From: Desulfobacula sp964636495
GTDB taxonomy: Bacteria > Desulfobacterota > Desulfobacteria > Desulfobacterales > Desulfobacteraceae
Reading direction: 5' to 3'
Length of the DNA stretch: 19,408 nt
Assembly: GCA_964636495.1 (NCBI GenBank)
Contig: CAZWSL010000056.1
Location: 1 to 19,408 of the forward strand
Shown: one piece after another, positions 8,550 to 15,918 of the stretch
Layout of the letters: each line of letters starts with the position of its first letter
Position numbering within the stretch: position 1 is the stretch's first letter
Made by a program: the position numbers and the translations under genes
Notes under the pieces: model-generated
Database searches by the model: none
What the model was told of the DNA's origin: nothing
The model's input: the letters and a program-made list of their open reading frames with translations, nothing else

Positions 8550-10523
8550 TTAGTTATTTTCCTCTTCCTTTTCCAAAATGCCATGTTTTAGAAAATCTTC
8601 GCCAACATAATCCAGATCCAGTTCATTTAAAGATTCCAGAGTCGGTATGCCGTCATTGTTCCAGCCTTTCATTTTGTAATAGGAATCCAGCAGTTTCTTT
8701 TCCAGTTCAGGAAACCGTTTCTTCCAGTGATTCTCAGGAGGTCTTTCATCTTTTCTTCTCATACCTCTCCGGATATTCACCGCCCTGACAAGTGTCCGAT
8801 ATCTTTTAGCTGCTTTGGTCAACTTTTCTTCATTCATATCAAGTCCTGAGCCGGATGATATAAATTTTGGATAGTTATGAATATGATAGGGAGGTTTTAA
8901 CGGAAATGATGACAACCCTGCACACTGTCCGAGTGCATCATCTATATAGTGCATCATCTCCTGCCAGTCAACTATATCGCAGACCATATCAACGGTTGGA
9001 TAATAGGGGATTGAATTTTCACCGCGCAGTTCCCAGTCTATGAAATACTGCTTGAATTTTTCATCGGGAACCTGGATCCAGTCTTCACAGAATTTTTCTC
9101 TATGCTCTTTTTTGGGAAACGGCATCTGGGGAAACTGTCCTTCAATCTGGGTGATATTGATCTTCTCCCCTGTGCAGTACATCAGAAAATAGATCGGATT
9201 CAGCATGGAGAGTTTAAGGGGAAGCTGCTCATGTTTTTTAATATTGTTGTGTGCATACTCCATTGCACCATTTCCAATTTCCTCTGCAGCCCAGTGCGTA
9301 CCATTGGCAAGAAGATCTCCAATACCTTCCCTGTTTACGATTTTTTCGAGCAGGTAGTAGAATCTCTCTTCGTTATCTTCCGGCATTTCAGGGAAATCGT
9401 CATCTTTTAGAATACCGGCCTCAAGAAGCTCCAGTGCAAAAGCCATTACCTGGGGAGTTGAAAAGCCGTCAAGACCATATTCAGTAGCTTTCTGTGCAAT
9501 CCTGAGACCAAAATCAAGATCGGAAAAAGCGCCCATGGTATAGGTAAGTTTTGAAAAACACTTCATCATATAGGTTGGAAGGCCGGGCATTGAAATAGTT
9601 GCTCCGCATTCCATGGGGCAGTTGAAACAGGAGATAAGCCTTGTTCTTGCACTCTCCATTGTTTCTGTCCACTCCTCTGCAATTTCATCTGTCCAGAAAC
9701 CTTTACGCCTTTCACGTGAATTGCCCCACATGAAATTTTCAGTATGCCATTTTTCATCATGGACCTTCATCTCCTGGGGGGAGCCAAGTCCGGCAAGAAT
9801 GGGCATTACACCTGGAATGGGATTTCCTTCTCTCTCTTTTATATAATCGAGAACTTCATTGCAGAGTCCGATAAAATTTTCAGGTTCAGCAATATTAATA
9901 TCTTTTGTTCCCCTGACGATGATTGCCTTGAGTCCCTTGTCACCCATAACAGCACCAATGCCTCCCCTGCTTGCACTGGATCTGCCCTGCTCAATGGATG
10001 CATAATATACCCTGTTTTCTCCTGCTTTTCCAATGGCGGCAACCTGGGCCTTGGGCTGTTTCAGTTCTTCCTTGAGTATTTCCGCTGTTTCAATGGCACC
10101 TTTGCCTTTTAAATGTGATGCATCGCGTATTTCAACCTTGTCATTGTGTATCCAGAGATAAACCAGCTTTTTGGATTTTCCGCGTAGTATGACTTTGTCA
10201 AAACCGGCATATTTCAGCTCTGGAGCCCAGAAGCCGCCCATCATGGAGAATGCCATCAGTTTTGTCTGGGGAGAAATCGTGCTTACAATGGTTCGATTGC
10301 AGCCGGTGGCAGGTGTTCCGCACAAAAGACCGGAACCGAAAATCAGGAGGTTTTCAGGAGAGAATGCTTCTACTTCTGCTCCGACTCTGTCCCATAATAT
10401 TTTGGTGTTAGTGCCCAGTCCCCCGAGATAGAGCTCGGTATCTTTTGGGTCTGTTGCGACCTTCTCGATATTACCGCGAGAGAGATCAACTTCGAGATTA
10501 AACCCTGTTTCTGCATATCTCAT
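8550..10523 (-). CDS. bamB: BamB, tungsten-pterin catalytic subunit of class II benzoyl-CoA reductase
   Basis: A 657-aa member of the aldehyde:ferredoxin oxidoreductase family that catalyses ATP-independent reduction of benzoyl-CoA to cyclohexa-1,5-diene-1-carboxyl-CoA. The text closely follows the Geobacter metallireducens BamB I remember, for example LLCGTPATGCNRTIVST and ASIEQGRSSASRGGIGAVMG. Glu251, His260 and Cys322 fall at exactly the numbers I recall for the proposed acid/base residues and the tungsten ligand. Cys299, Cys302 and Cys306 (CFNCPMEC) plus probably Cys534 (LGQCAGL) hold the [4Fe-4S] cluster. Intact active-site residues argue against an ordinary aldehyde oxidoreductase. The ATG at 10523 follows AAGGGG by 6 nt. 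It is the first gene of the operon and has its own upstream promoter candidate. Residue roles are from memory, not checked against a structure. Confidence 0.97.
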   Translation of the reverse strand: MRYAETGFNLEVDLSRGNIEKVATDPKDTELYLGGLGTNTKILWDRVGAEVEAFSPENLLIFGSGLLCGTPATGCNRTIVSTISPQTKLMAFSMMGGFWAPELKYAGFDKVILRGKSKKLVYLWIHNDKVEIRDASHLKGKGAIETAEILKEELKQPKAQVAAIGKAGENRVYYASIEQGRSSASRGGIGAVMGDKGLKAIIVRGTKDINIAEPENFIGLCNEVLDYIKEREGNPIPGVMPILAGLGSPQEMKVHDEKWHTENFMWGNSRERRKGFWTDEIAEEWTETMESARTRLISCFNCPMECGATISMPGLPTYMMKCFSKLTYTMGAFSDLDFGLRIAQKATEYGLDGFSTPQVMAFALELLEAGILKDDDFPEMPEDNEERFYYLLEKIVNREGIGDLLANGTHWAAEEIGNGAMEYAHNNIKKHEQLPLKLSMLNPIYFLMYCTGEKINITQIEGQFPQMPFPKKEHREKFCEDWIQVPDEKFKQYFIDWELRGENSIPYYPTVDMVCDIVDWQEMMHYIDDALGQCAGLSSFPLKPPYHIHNYPKFISSGSGLDMNEEKLTKAAKRYRTLVRAVNIRRGMRRKDERPPENHWKKRFPELEKKLLDSYYKMKGWNNDGIPTLESLNELDLDYVGEDFLKHGILEKEEENN

Positions 10524-10572
10524 ATTTTTTCCCCTTAATAATACTTAATTCCATAGCATCTTCTGCAACTCT

Positions 10573-10607
10573 CTGAATAGCCTGATAGTCAGGCAGATTG
10601 CATTCAG
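10573..10607 (-). repeat. Nested inverted repeat in the bam leader
   Basis: The inner arms GCCTGA (10580-10585) and TCAGGC (10589-10594) are a perfect 6-bp match around TAG. The outer arms CTGAAT (10573-10578) and ATTCAG (10602-10607) match too, separated from the inner arms by 1 and 7 nt. It lies about 50-85 bp upstream of the bamB ATG, inside the predicted leader. It could be an operator or an RNA hairpin. No T-run follows it on the minus strand, so it is not a normal terminator. Confidence 0.6.
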
Positions 10608-10647
10608 CAGGTTAAAAATAACCATACGATTTAATACAATGTGACTA

Positions 10648-10677
10648 TTTATAAGCTATAATATAACTACGTGTCAA
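10648..10677 (-). promoter_or_regulatory. Sigma70-like promoter for the bam operon
   Basis: On the minus strand a perfect TTGACA (10677-10672) and TATAAA (10653-10648) are separated by 18 bp. The predicted start near 10641 gives a leader of about 118 nt before the bamB ATG. The match to consensus is good and the AT-rich setting is suitable. I found no -24/-12 sigma54 element here. No expression data support it. Confidence 0.6.
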
Positions 10678-10691
10678 GGGTAAAATAGTTT

Positions 10692-10701
10692 TCTCCGGAG
10701 A
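10692..10701. promoter_or_regulatory. Palindrome TCTCCGGAGA upstream of the bam promoter
   Basis: A perfect 10-bp palindrome centred about 55 bp upstream of the predicted transcription start, just ahead of the -35 box. This is a common position for an activator site. It is short enough to occur by chance; the regulator is unknown and not encoded in the window. Confidence 0.3.
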
Positions 10702-10825
10702 GCTGATATAAGTTGCTGCGGCGAATCAGGATGCTCTATTCAAGCAGATAAGACAACCTGAACCGTAACGGGTCAAAGGCAGTATTTGAAAAATGTTACC
10801 TGGTGAGTATTCAGTTTATATCGTA

Positions 10826-11872
10826 TCAGGATTGTTTTTTACTGCACAACCCGGTAATCAGGGCATTCAGTTCGTCCAGGCTGAGCTGCTCAACTCTGGC
10901 TCTGCCGATTTTTTCCAGCAGAATATAGAACATACTGCTGCCGTGCTTTTTCTTGTCCCTTGCTGCAGCTTGAATCATTTCATCTGCATGATAATTTAAG
11001 TCTGCAGGAAGGTGCAGTCCGCCTATGAGATCTCTGATACGAAGAACATCCTTATGTGCAAGAAATCCTTTTCTATGAGAAATTTCGGCTGCTGCGACCA
11101 TGCCCATGGCAACTGCCCTTCCATGGGAGGTGTGATCAATCTTTTCAATAGCATGCCCGATTGTATGCCCGAAGTTCAGTTTACGTCTTTCGCCGGACTC
11201 TTTTTCATCAAGCTCTACGATTGCTGATTTGATCCGTATGGAATCATCAACCAGTCTGAAAATGGTATCGTGGTTAAGAGCAAGTGCTTTTTCTCTGTTG
11301 TGTTCAATAAAACTGAAAAGGTGTTTGTCAAAAATTAAAGCGTGTTTTACAATTTCAGCAAGGCCATTTGAGATTTGAGTGGCAGGAAGTGTATTCAGCA
11401 TATTGATATCACAGATTACAAAATCAGGCTGATTAAACACGCCCACCATATTTTTATATGAATCGAGATTGACTCCGTTTTTTCCTCCAACGCTTGCATC
11501 CACCTGGGATAGAAGAGATGTGGACACAAAACCGAAATGTACCCCCCGTAAAAAAACTGAAGCAGCAAAACCGGTAATATCACAGACGATACCACCTCCT
11601 ATTCCAACAATAAAGGTTGAGCGGTCACAGGAGTAGTTGATAAGCTCTCTTAAAATGAACTTTATTGTTGTCAATGTTTTTATTTTTTCTCCGGTTCCAA
11701 TTGTTATGACCGGAACATCCGGGAAATAATTTTGATAGTGGTGTTTAACATTTTCATCTGTGATAATGACTGTTTTGCTGGAAGGCAGGTATTGTTCAAG
11801 GTTTTTAATACTCTCTCCAACATAGATGGACGACGGTTTTGATATGTTTTTAATATGAAAGGTTTTTATCAT
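10826..11872 (-). CDS. aroB: 3-Dehydroquinate synthase
   Basis: A 348-aa protein of normal AroB length that converts DAHP to 3-dehydroquinate, the second step of the shikimate pathway, in the cytoplasm. The NAD-binding segment GIGGGIVCDITGFAAS lies at about residues 90-105 and the block TSLLSQVDASVGGKNGVN at 118-135. The metal ligands expected for the family are present: Glu173 (GLAEIVKHA), His236 (KLNFGHTIGHAIE) and His250 (SHGRAVAMGM). This pattern fits true DHQ synthase rather than the sugar-cyclase relatives, though those share the fold. The ATG at 11872 is 2 bp after the DAHP synthase stop with no clear ribosome site of its own, which suggests translational coupling. It is the last gene of the HD-aroF-aroB unit. 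Confidence 0.95.
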   Translation of the reverse strand: MIKTFHIKNISKPSSIYVGESIKNLEQYLPSSKTVIITDENVKHHYQNYFPDVPVITIGTGEKIKTLTTIKFILRELINYSCDRSTFIVGIGGGIVCDITGFAASVFLRGVHFGFVSTSLLSQVDASVGGKNGVNLDSYKNMVGVFNQPDFVICDINMLNTLPATQISNGLAEIVKHALIFDKHLFSFIEHNREKALALNHDTIFRLVDDSIRIKSAIVELDEKESGERRKLNFGHTIGHAIEKIDHTSHGRAVAMGMVAAAEISHRKGFLAHKDVLRIRDLIGGLHLPADLNYHADEMIQAAARDKKKHGSSMFYILLEKIGRARVEQLSLDELNALITGLCSKKQS

Positions 11873-11874
11873 GG

Positions 11875-12684
11875 TTATTTTACAATTTCATGTATGGCAG
11901 TGACTTTTTTCATTACATCTGCAAACTGCCGGGGGTAAAGCGATTGTGATCCGTCACTTAACGCCTCATCAGGATTATTATGGACCTCTATCATAAGGCC
12001 GTCCGCATTTACTGCAGCAGCTGCACAGGCAAGTGATGTTATCTGGTCCCTTACACCTGCTGCATGGCTTGGATCTATAATCACAGGAAGGTGACTTGCT
12101 TTTTTTACAGCAGCAACAACAGAAAGATCGAGTGTGTTTCTACTGTGTCTGACAAACGTTCTTATTCCCCGCTCACACAATATGATTTTTTCATTTCCTT
12201 CCTGCATGATATACTCAGCCGCCATAAGCCACTCCTGAAGGGTAGCTGACATGCCTCTTTTCAGAAGAATAGGCTTTTTTGAATTTCCAGCCCGCCTTAA
12301 AAGCGTGAAATTCTGCATATTTCGTGTTCCGATCTGAATCAGATCGGCAAACGCTTCAATCAGGTCAAACGTCTCGATATCCATTGCCTCTGTCACAATG
12401 GGCATACCATACTCTTTTTTCACTTCTTTCAGAAATTCAAGCCCCTGTTTCCCAAGTCCATGGAAAGAGTAAGGAGATGTCCTCGGTTTAAAAGCACCGC
12501 CTCTGAATATCTGTGCACCAGCCTTATGCACTGAATCTGCAATAGATAAAACCTGTTTCCTGCTTTCAACGGCACATGGCCCTGCAATGACAGGAAAATC
12601 CCCATTGCCAAAGGAAAAGTTCCCTATTTTGACGATAGTATTTTCTGACTTGTATTTCCTGCTGACAGATTCGATTTGTGTCAT
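11875..12684 (-). CDS. aroF: 3-Deoxy-7-phosphoheptulonate (DAHP) synthase, type I-beta, without regulatory domain
   Basis: A 269-aa enzyme joining phosphoenolpyruvate and erythrose 4-phosphate, the committed step to aromatic amino acids. Signatures are GPCAVES (35-41, metal ligand Cys37), FRGGAFKPRTSPYSF (60-74), LLKRGMSAT (140-148), ERGIRTF (171-177), DPSHAAG (204-210, His207), MIEVH (231-235, Glu233) and LSDGSQS (242-248, Asp244). The size and motifs match the KDO8P-synthase-like I-beta group. It carries no N-terminal ferredoxin-like or C-terminal chorismate mutase domain, so allosteric control by those domains is not expected. The start ATG overlaps the stop of the HD gene (ATGA), and aroB follows 2 bp later. 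The symbol aroF is the common name for this type; paralogues elsewhere are unknown. Confidence 0.94.
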   Translation of the reverse strand: MTQIESVSRKYKSENTIVKIGNFSFGNGDFPVIAGPCAVESRKQVLSIADSVHKAGAQIFRGGAFKPRTSPYSFHGLGKQGLEFLKEVKKEYGMPIVTEAMDIETFDLIEAFADLIQIGTRNMQNFTLLRRAGNSKKPILLKRGMSATLQEWLMAAEYIMQEGNEKIILCERGIRTFVRHSRNTLDLSVVAAVKKASHLPVIIDPSHAAGVRDQITSLACAAAAVNADGLMIEVHNNPDEALSDGSQSLYPRQFADVMKKVTAIHEIVK

Positions 12685-13259
12685 AAATTTCCTTTTAGAC
12701 CGATCTTTTCTGCCACTGGTCTCATTCCAAGGATGACCTGTGTAATTAAATCTGAAAGCTCCATATCAAGGAGAAGAGCTCCCTTTTTAATCACTTCCCT
12801 GTCAATCTTTGCAGCAAAGCTTTTATCCTTGAATTTTTTTCTGACAGACTTTGCTTTTATGTCAAGAATGCTTTTTGATGGTCGTACAAGAGCAGCGCTT
12901 GCTACAAGGCCTGTCAGTTCATCAGTGGCATACAGTGTTTTTTCAAGATTGGTTTCAGGCTTCACATCCGTGCAGATACCAAAACCATGGCTTATGACTG
13001 ATCTTATATACGCTTCCGGCCAGTTATTCTCCCTGAACAGTTCAACACATTTATGGCAGTGTTCTTCAGGAAACAATTCATAATCAAGATCATGAACCAG
13101 TCCAATTACGCGCCACTTTTCCTCATCTTCGTTAAACTGTTTTGCAAAATGTCCCATCACTGATTCAACGGCAAGGGCGTGACGGATCAATCCCTCTTTT
13201 TTATTATACCGGGTTAATAATTTAAATGCATCCTCTCTTGTGGGAATATATTCCGCCAT
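12681..13259 (-). CDS. HD-domain phosphohydrolase-like protein
   Basis: A 192-aa soluble protein with a complete HD signature: His27, His56-Asp57 (VHDLDYE), His91 (SHGFG) and Asp113. Such sets bind one or two metals and usually hydrolyse phosphoesters or nucleotides. The specific substrate cannot be read from the sequence. Similar stand-alone HD proteins of about 190 aa are widespread in anaerobes and mostly uncharacterised. It begins at ATG 13259 after AGGAG with 5-nt spacing and overlaps the DAHP synthase gene by 4 bp, so the two are translationally coupled. This coupling is the only functional hint, linking it loosely to the aromatic biosynthesis unit. It heads a three-gene operon whose promoter should lie in 13260-13488, an AT-rich stretch where I see only weak promoter-like boxes. 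Confidence 0.85.
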   Translation of the reverse strand: MAEYIPTREDAFKLLTRYNKKEGLIRHALAVESVMGHFAKQFNEDEEKWRVIGLVHDLDYELFPEEHCHKCVELFRENNWPEAYIRSVISHGFGICTDVKPETNLEKTLYATDELTGLVASAALVRPSKSILDIKAKSVRKKFKDKSFAAKIDREVIKKGALLLDMELSDLITQVILGMRPVAEKIGLKGNL

Positions 13260-13488
13260 TGTAACTCCTTTGAATCTATTGTAACTGCATATTTTGTCTG
13301 TTTATCTTTACTGACTGTTATCCAGCCGCTTTTTCATTTTCTGTTAATTACTCTTTTTTGTTTGATAAGGTCAATAACAAAAGCATCATCTGTCAAACAA
13401 AAACAGCATAACAAAATTGAGCATTATGCAAAGATCTCTATACGTGAATAATCATAAAAATTGCAGGCGATAAACAGCTGAATATGGT

Positions 13489-15864
13489 CTACGCCGGTGT
13501 ATTGGGAATTAAATCCCATATTCCGCAGGGGCATGCCCCTTTACAGAAACCACAGCCGATACAGAGATCAGGATCTGATCTATATTCAAAGTCTTTATCA
13601 CCTGGCTCAAATCTTTCAATAGCCCCTTCAGGGCAGACAGCGACACAGATACCGCAGTCTCTGCACTGTCCGCATGATGCACAGTCTGATCCGCAGTCAG
13701 AAATATTATCAGCAATATTCAAGGGATGGAAATACTCAAGGCTGACTCTTTTTTTATCAATCTGAGGAAGCGGATTGTTTTCACCGTTATTGAGATTACT
13801 CTGAACAATCATATCAATACGTTCTGCTGCTTTTTTGCCAGCACCAATGGCATCTGTGATCAGGCCCGGCCCGGTAATATCTCCAATCGATAAAACACTG
13901 TTTTCCGAAGTGAGATAATGTTGATCAACAGTGATAAACCCTTTTTCAATATTCATGTTTTCATCAATGAAACTCAGATCCGGCATATCTCCGATGGAGA
14001 CTACAACCGTATCTGCTTCCAGCAGTTCTCCATCCTGCAGTTCTACACCCCGGTCTGTAATTTTTTTTGTAAAACAGGGCCACTGAAATTTTGCCCCTAT
14101 GGCTTCGGCATCCTCTCTCTCTTTACCAAAGGCTGCAGGCTTCTGAACATCTATCATGGTGATATTTTCCGCGCCCAGCCGGTGTGCTTCTGTGGCAATA
14201 TCACATCCAACATTTCCGGCACCGATAATAACCACAGTTTTTCCGGGAATTATGTTATCTTTTTTTGCCTGTTCTAAAAAGTCATTACCCGGGATTGCCT
14301 TTTCAATTCCAGGGACTGGCAGGGATCTTGGTTTCTGGGCGCCGGCTGCAATAATGATAAAATCATAATCTTCCTTTATTTTTGAAAATGCTTTTCTGTC
14401 AATGGTCTGGTTTAATTTGATATCAGGAATGATTTTTCTGACACGCTCCAGCTCTTTCTGAAGTGTTGTTTCAGGAATCCTTGAATCCGGGATGAGAGAG
14501 GTGATCTTTCCTCCAATGGTATCAGAAGCATCAAACAGGGAAGCAGAATAACCCTTCAATGTCAGATGCCATGCAGCAGATATGCCTGCCGGACCGGCAC
14601 CTATTACTGCAATGGTCTCTTTATATTTTTTAACAGGTTCCGGCAGAGTAACATTTTCGCCGGCTTTTCCAAGAATTCTTATATCAACCGGTGTCATGGA
14701 TTTCATATTTCTTGTGCACGATGCCATACAGGGACTCGGGCAGAGATATCCGCAGACTGTTGCTGGAAAGGGAGTGTATTCAAGGCCCATGCTGACAGCC
14801 TCGTCAATGTTGTCAAGACGGACCATATTCCATCTTTTCTGTACAGGTATACCTGTGGGACAGGCTGCATGGCACGGGGCAATATATCTCTCCTGCTCCC
14901 ACACCGGCACATATCTTCTCAGATCACCCTTTGTGATGATTGGAATGGCCTCTCTCTGTATGTCAGTCAGATCTCCTATGAGCCCGCCTTTTCCAAGCTC
15001 TTTGTCCCAAATCTCTTTTCTGAACATTGACATGGGGAGCCTGTCAGATTCAACGGTTTTTTCCTGGGGGGTTTTTGCTTTGATAAGCTGCCACTGGGAA
15101 CGCCGGGAGAGTGATTTGAACAGCTCTTTTTTATCTGTTTTTATTAAAAAATCTTCAAGGCCGGCAAGCAACCATGTCCACTCTTTATCAGATATTGAAG
15201 AGATTTTAGCGTCTTTTCTGGAAAAATCATCAACTTTACCCCTTGTAAAAACTTTGCCTCCCACCATTCCCACAAGAGGTCTGTGGCCCAGTATTCCAGA
15301 GGAAGTATCACTATCTGCACCGCAGATAACAGCAATTCCTCCTGCCATGAATTCTCCGAAATAATCACCTGCTGCTCCGAGAACCCATAATTCAGGCGGT
15401 TCAAACCTGGGGTTTCTTTTGGTCATGGTCATGCCTCTGGCTCCAATAGAACCTCTGATAAACACCCTGCCCTGGGCAGCACCATTCATAACACCATTGG
15501 AGGCACTGCCGTGAACAATGATATCTGCCCCGGCATTGAGCCAGCCGATGTCATCGGAGGCCGGCCCCATAATTTCAATATCCGTATTTGCATTGCCGAG
15601 GGATCCGGCACGCTGACCTGACTGCCCGGTAATCCTGATGTTGATACGGCTGTTTTTTTCACTGTCCCACAGTCTGCCACCAATACCATGCTGGCCAAAA
15701 CCCTCTATCTCTAATTTAGTATGACCCTTTTTAACATGCTGATGAACAATCTCTTCCAGCACTCTGGAAGGAATCCTTTTGTCCCCCTGTTTTCCGGATA
15801 TTTTAACAAAGCTGTTTTCAGTCATTTCTTTACCTTTCGTGGCAGATTCATACATAGTGTTCAT
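13489..15864 (-). CDS. Glutamate synthase GXGXG domain fused to GltD-like FAD/NAD(P) oxidoreductase and ferredoxin tail
   Basis: A 791-aa fusion. Residues 20-235 form the GXGXG beta-helix of the glutamate synthase large subunit (GFGQHGIGGRLW, and repeated G-rich turns to VGGKVFTRG). Residues 325-400 hold the GltD N-terminal Fe-S motifs (CHAACP; CGYLCPSPCMASC). The FAD loop is GAGPAG (422-427) and the second dinucleotide loop GAGNVG (548-553). Residues 724-791 are a cysteine-rich 2x[4Fe-4S] ferredoxin tail. It should feed electrons to the FMN subunit encoded upstream for 2-oxoglutarate plus glutamine to glutamate. The second loop is followed by Asp572 (MIDVQKPAAF), not the YRR-type motif that binds NADPH. 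ATG 15864 has AAGGA 7 nt ahead; Met14 is a weaker alternative. It lies 54 bp after the previous gene. Confidence 0.92.
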   Translation of the reverse strand: MNTMYESATKGKEMTENSFVKISGKQGDKRIPSRVLEEIVHQHVKKGHTKLEIEGFGQHGIGGRLWDSEKNSRINIRITGQSGQRAGSLGNANTDIEIMGPASDDIGWLNAGADIIVHGSASNGVMNGAAQGRVFIRGSIGARGMTMTKRNPRFEPPELWVLGAAGDYFGEFMAGGIAVICGADSDTSSGILGHRPLVGMVGGKVFTRGKVDDFSRKDAKISSISDKEWTWLLAGLEDFLIKTDKKELFKSLSRRSQWQLIKAKTPQEKTVESDRLPMSMFRKEIWDKELGKGGLIGDLTDIQREAIPIITKGDLRRYVPVWEQERYIAPCHAACPTGIPVQKRWNMVRLDNIDEAVSMGLEYTPFPATVCGYLCPSPCMASCTRNMKSMTPVDIRILGKAGENVTLPEPVKKYKETIAVIGAGPAGISAAWHLTLKGYSASLFDASDTIGGKITSLIPDSRIPETTLQKELERVRKIIPDIKLNQTIDRKAFSKIKEDYDFIIIAAGAQKPRSLPVPGIEKAIPGNDFLEQAKKDNIIPGKTVVIIGAGNVGCDIATEAHRLGAENITMIDVQKPAAFGKEREDAEAIGAKFQWPCFTKKITDRGVELQDGELLEADTVVVSIGDMPDLSFIDENMNIEKGFITVDQHYLTSENSVLSIGDITGPGLITDAIGAGKKAAERIDMIVQSNLNNGENNPLPQIDKKRVSLEYFHPLNIADNISDCGSDCASCGQCRDCGICVAVCPEGAIERFEPGDKDFEYRSDPDLCIGCGFCKGACPCGIWDLIPNTPA

Positions 15865-15874
15865 ATGTGATTCC

Positions 15875-15894
15875 TTCCGGCATAAAAGCCGGAA
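15875..15894 (-). other. Intercistronic hairpin overlapping the ribosome site of the GltD-like fusion
   Basis: Arms TTCCGGC (15894-15888) and GCCGGAA (15881-15875) pair perfectly over 7 bp around a 6-nt loop. The right arm shares bases with the GGAAGGAA ribosome site at 15878-15871. A stem here could slow ribosome loading or protect a processed mRNA end. No T-run follows it on the minus strand, so it is not a standard terminator. Confidence 0.55.
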
Positions 15895-15918
15895 AAAACC
15901 ACATTTCTGTATAACCTG

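Larger units (their letters stand above)
10524..10825. other. Regulatory gap between aroB and bamB
   Basis: No plausible coding sequence is seen in these 302 bp. The region holds a sigma70-like promoter facing bamB, an imperfect inverted repeat in the predicted leader, and a 10-bp palindrome upstream of the promoter. I see no convincing intrinsic terminator after aroB, so some read-through into bam is possible. Confidence 0.6.

Noticed and set aside
10524..10825. Sigma54 (-24/-12) promoter and intrinsic terminator searched for between aroB and bamB
   Set aside because: No GG-N10-GC type element with the needed flanks and no stem followed by a T-run was found by eye.
13345..13374. Possible promoter for the HD-aroF-aroB unit (TTGACC, 18 bp, TAATTA, minus strand)
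   Set aside because: Both boxes match consensus poorly in an AT-rich stretch; too weak to annotate.
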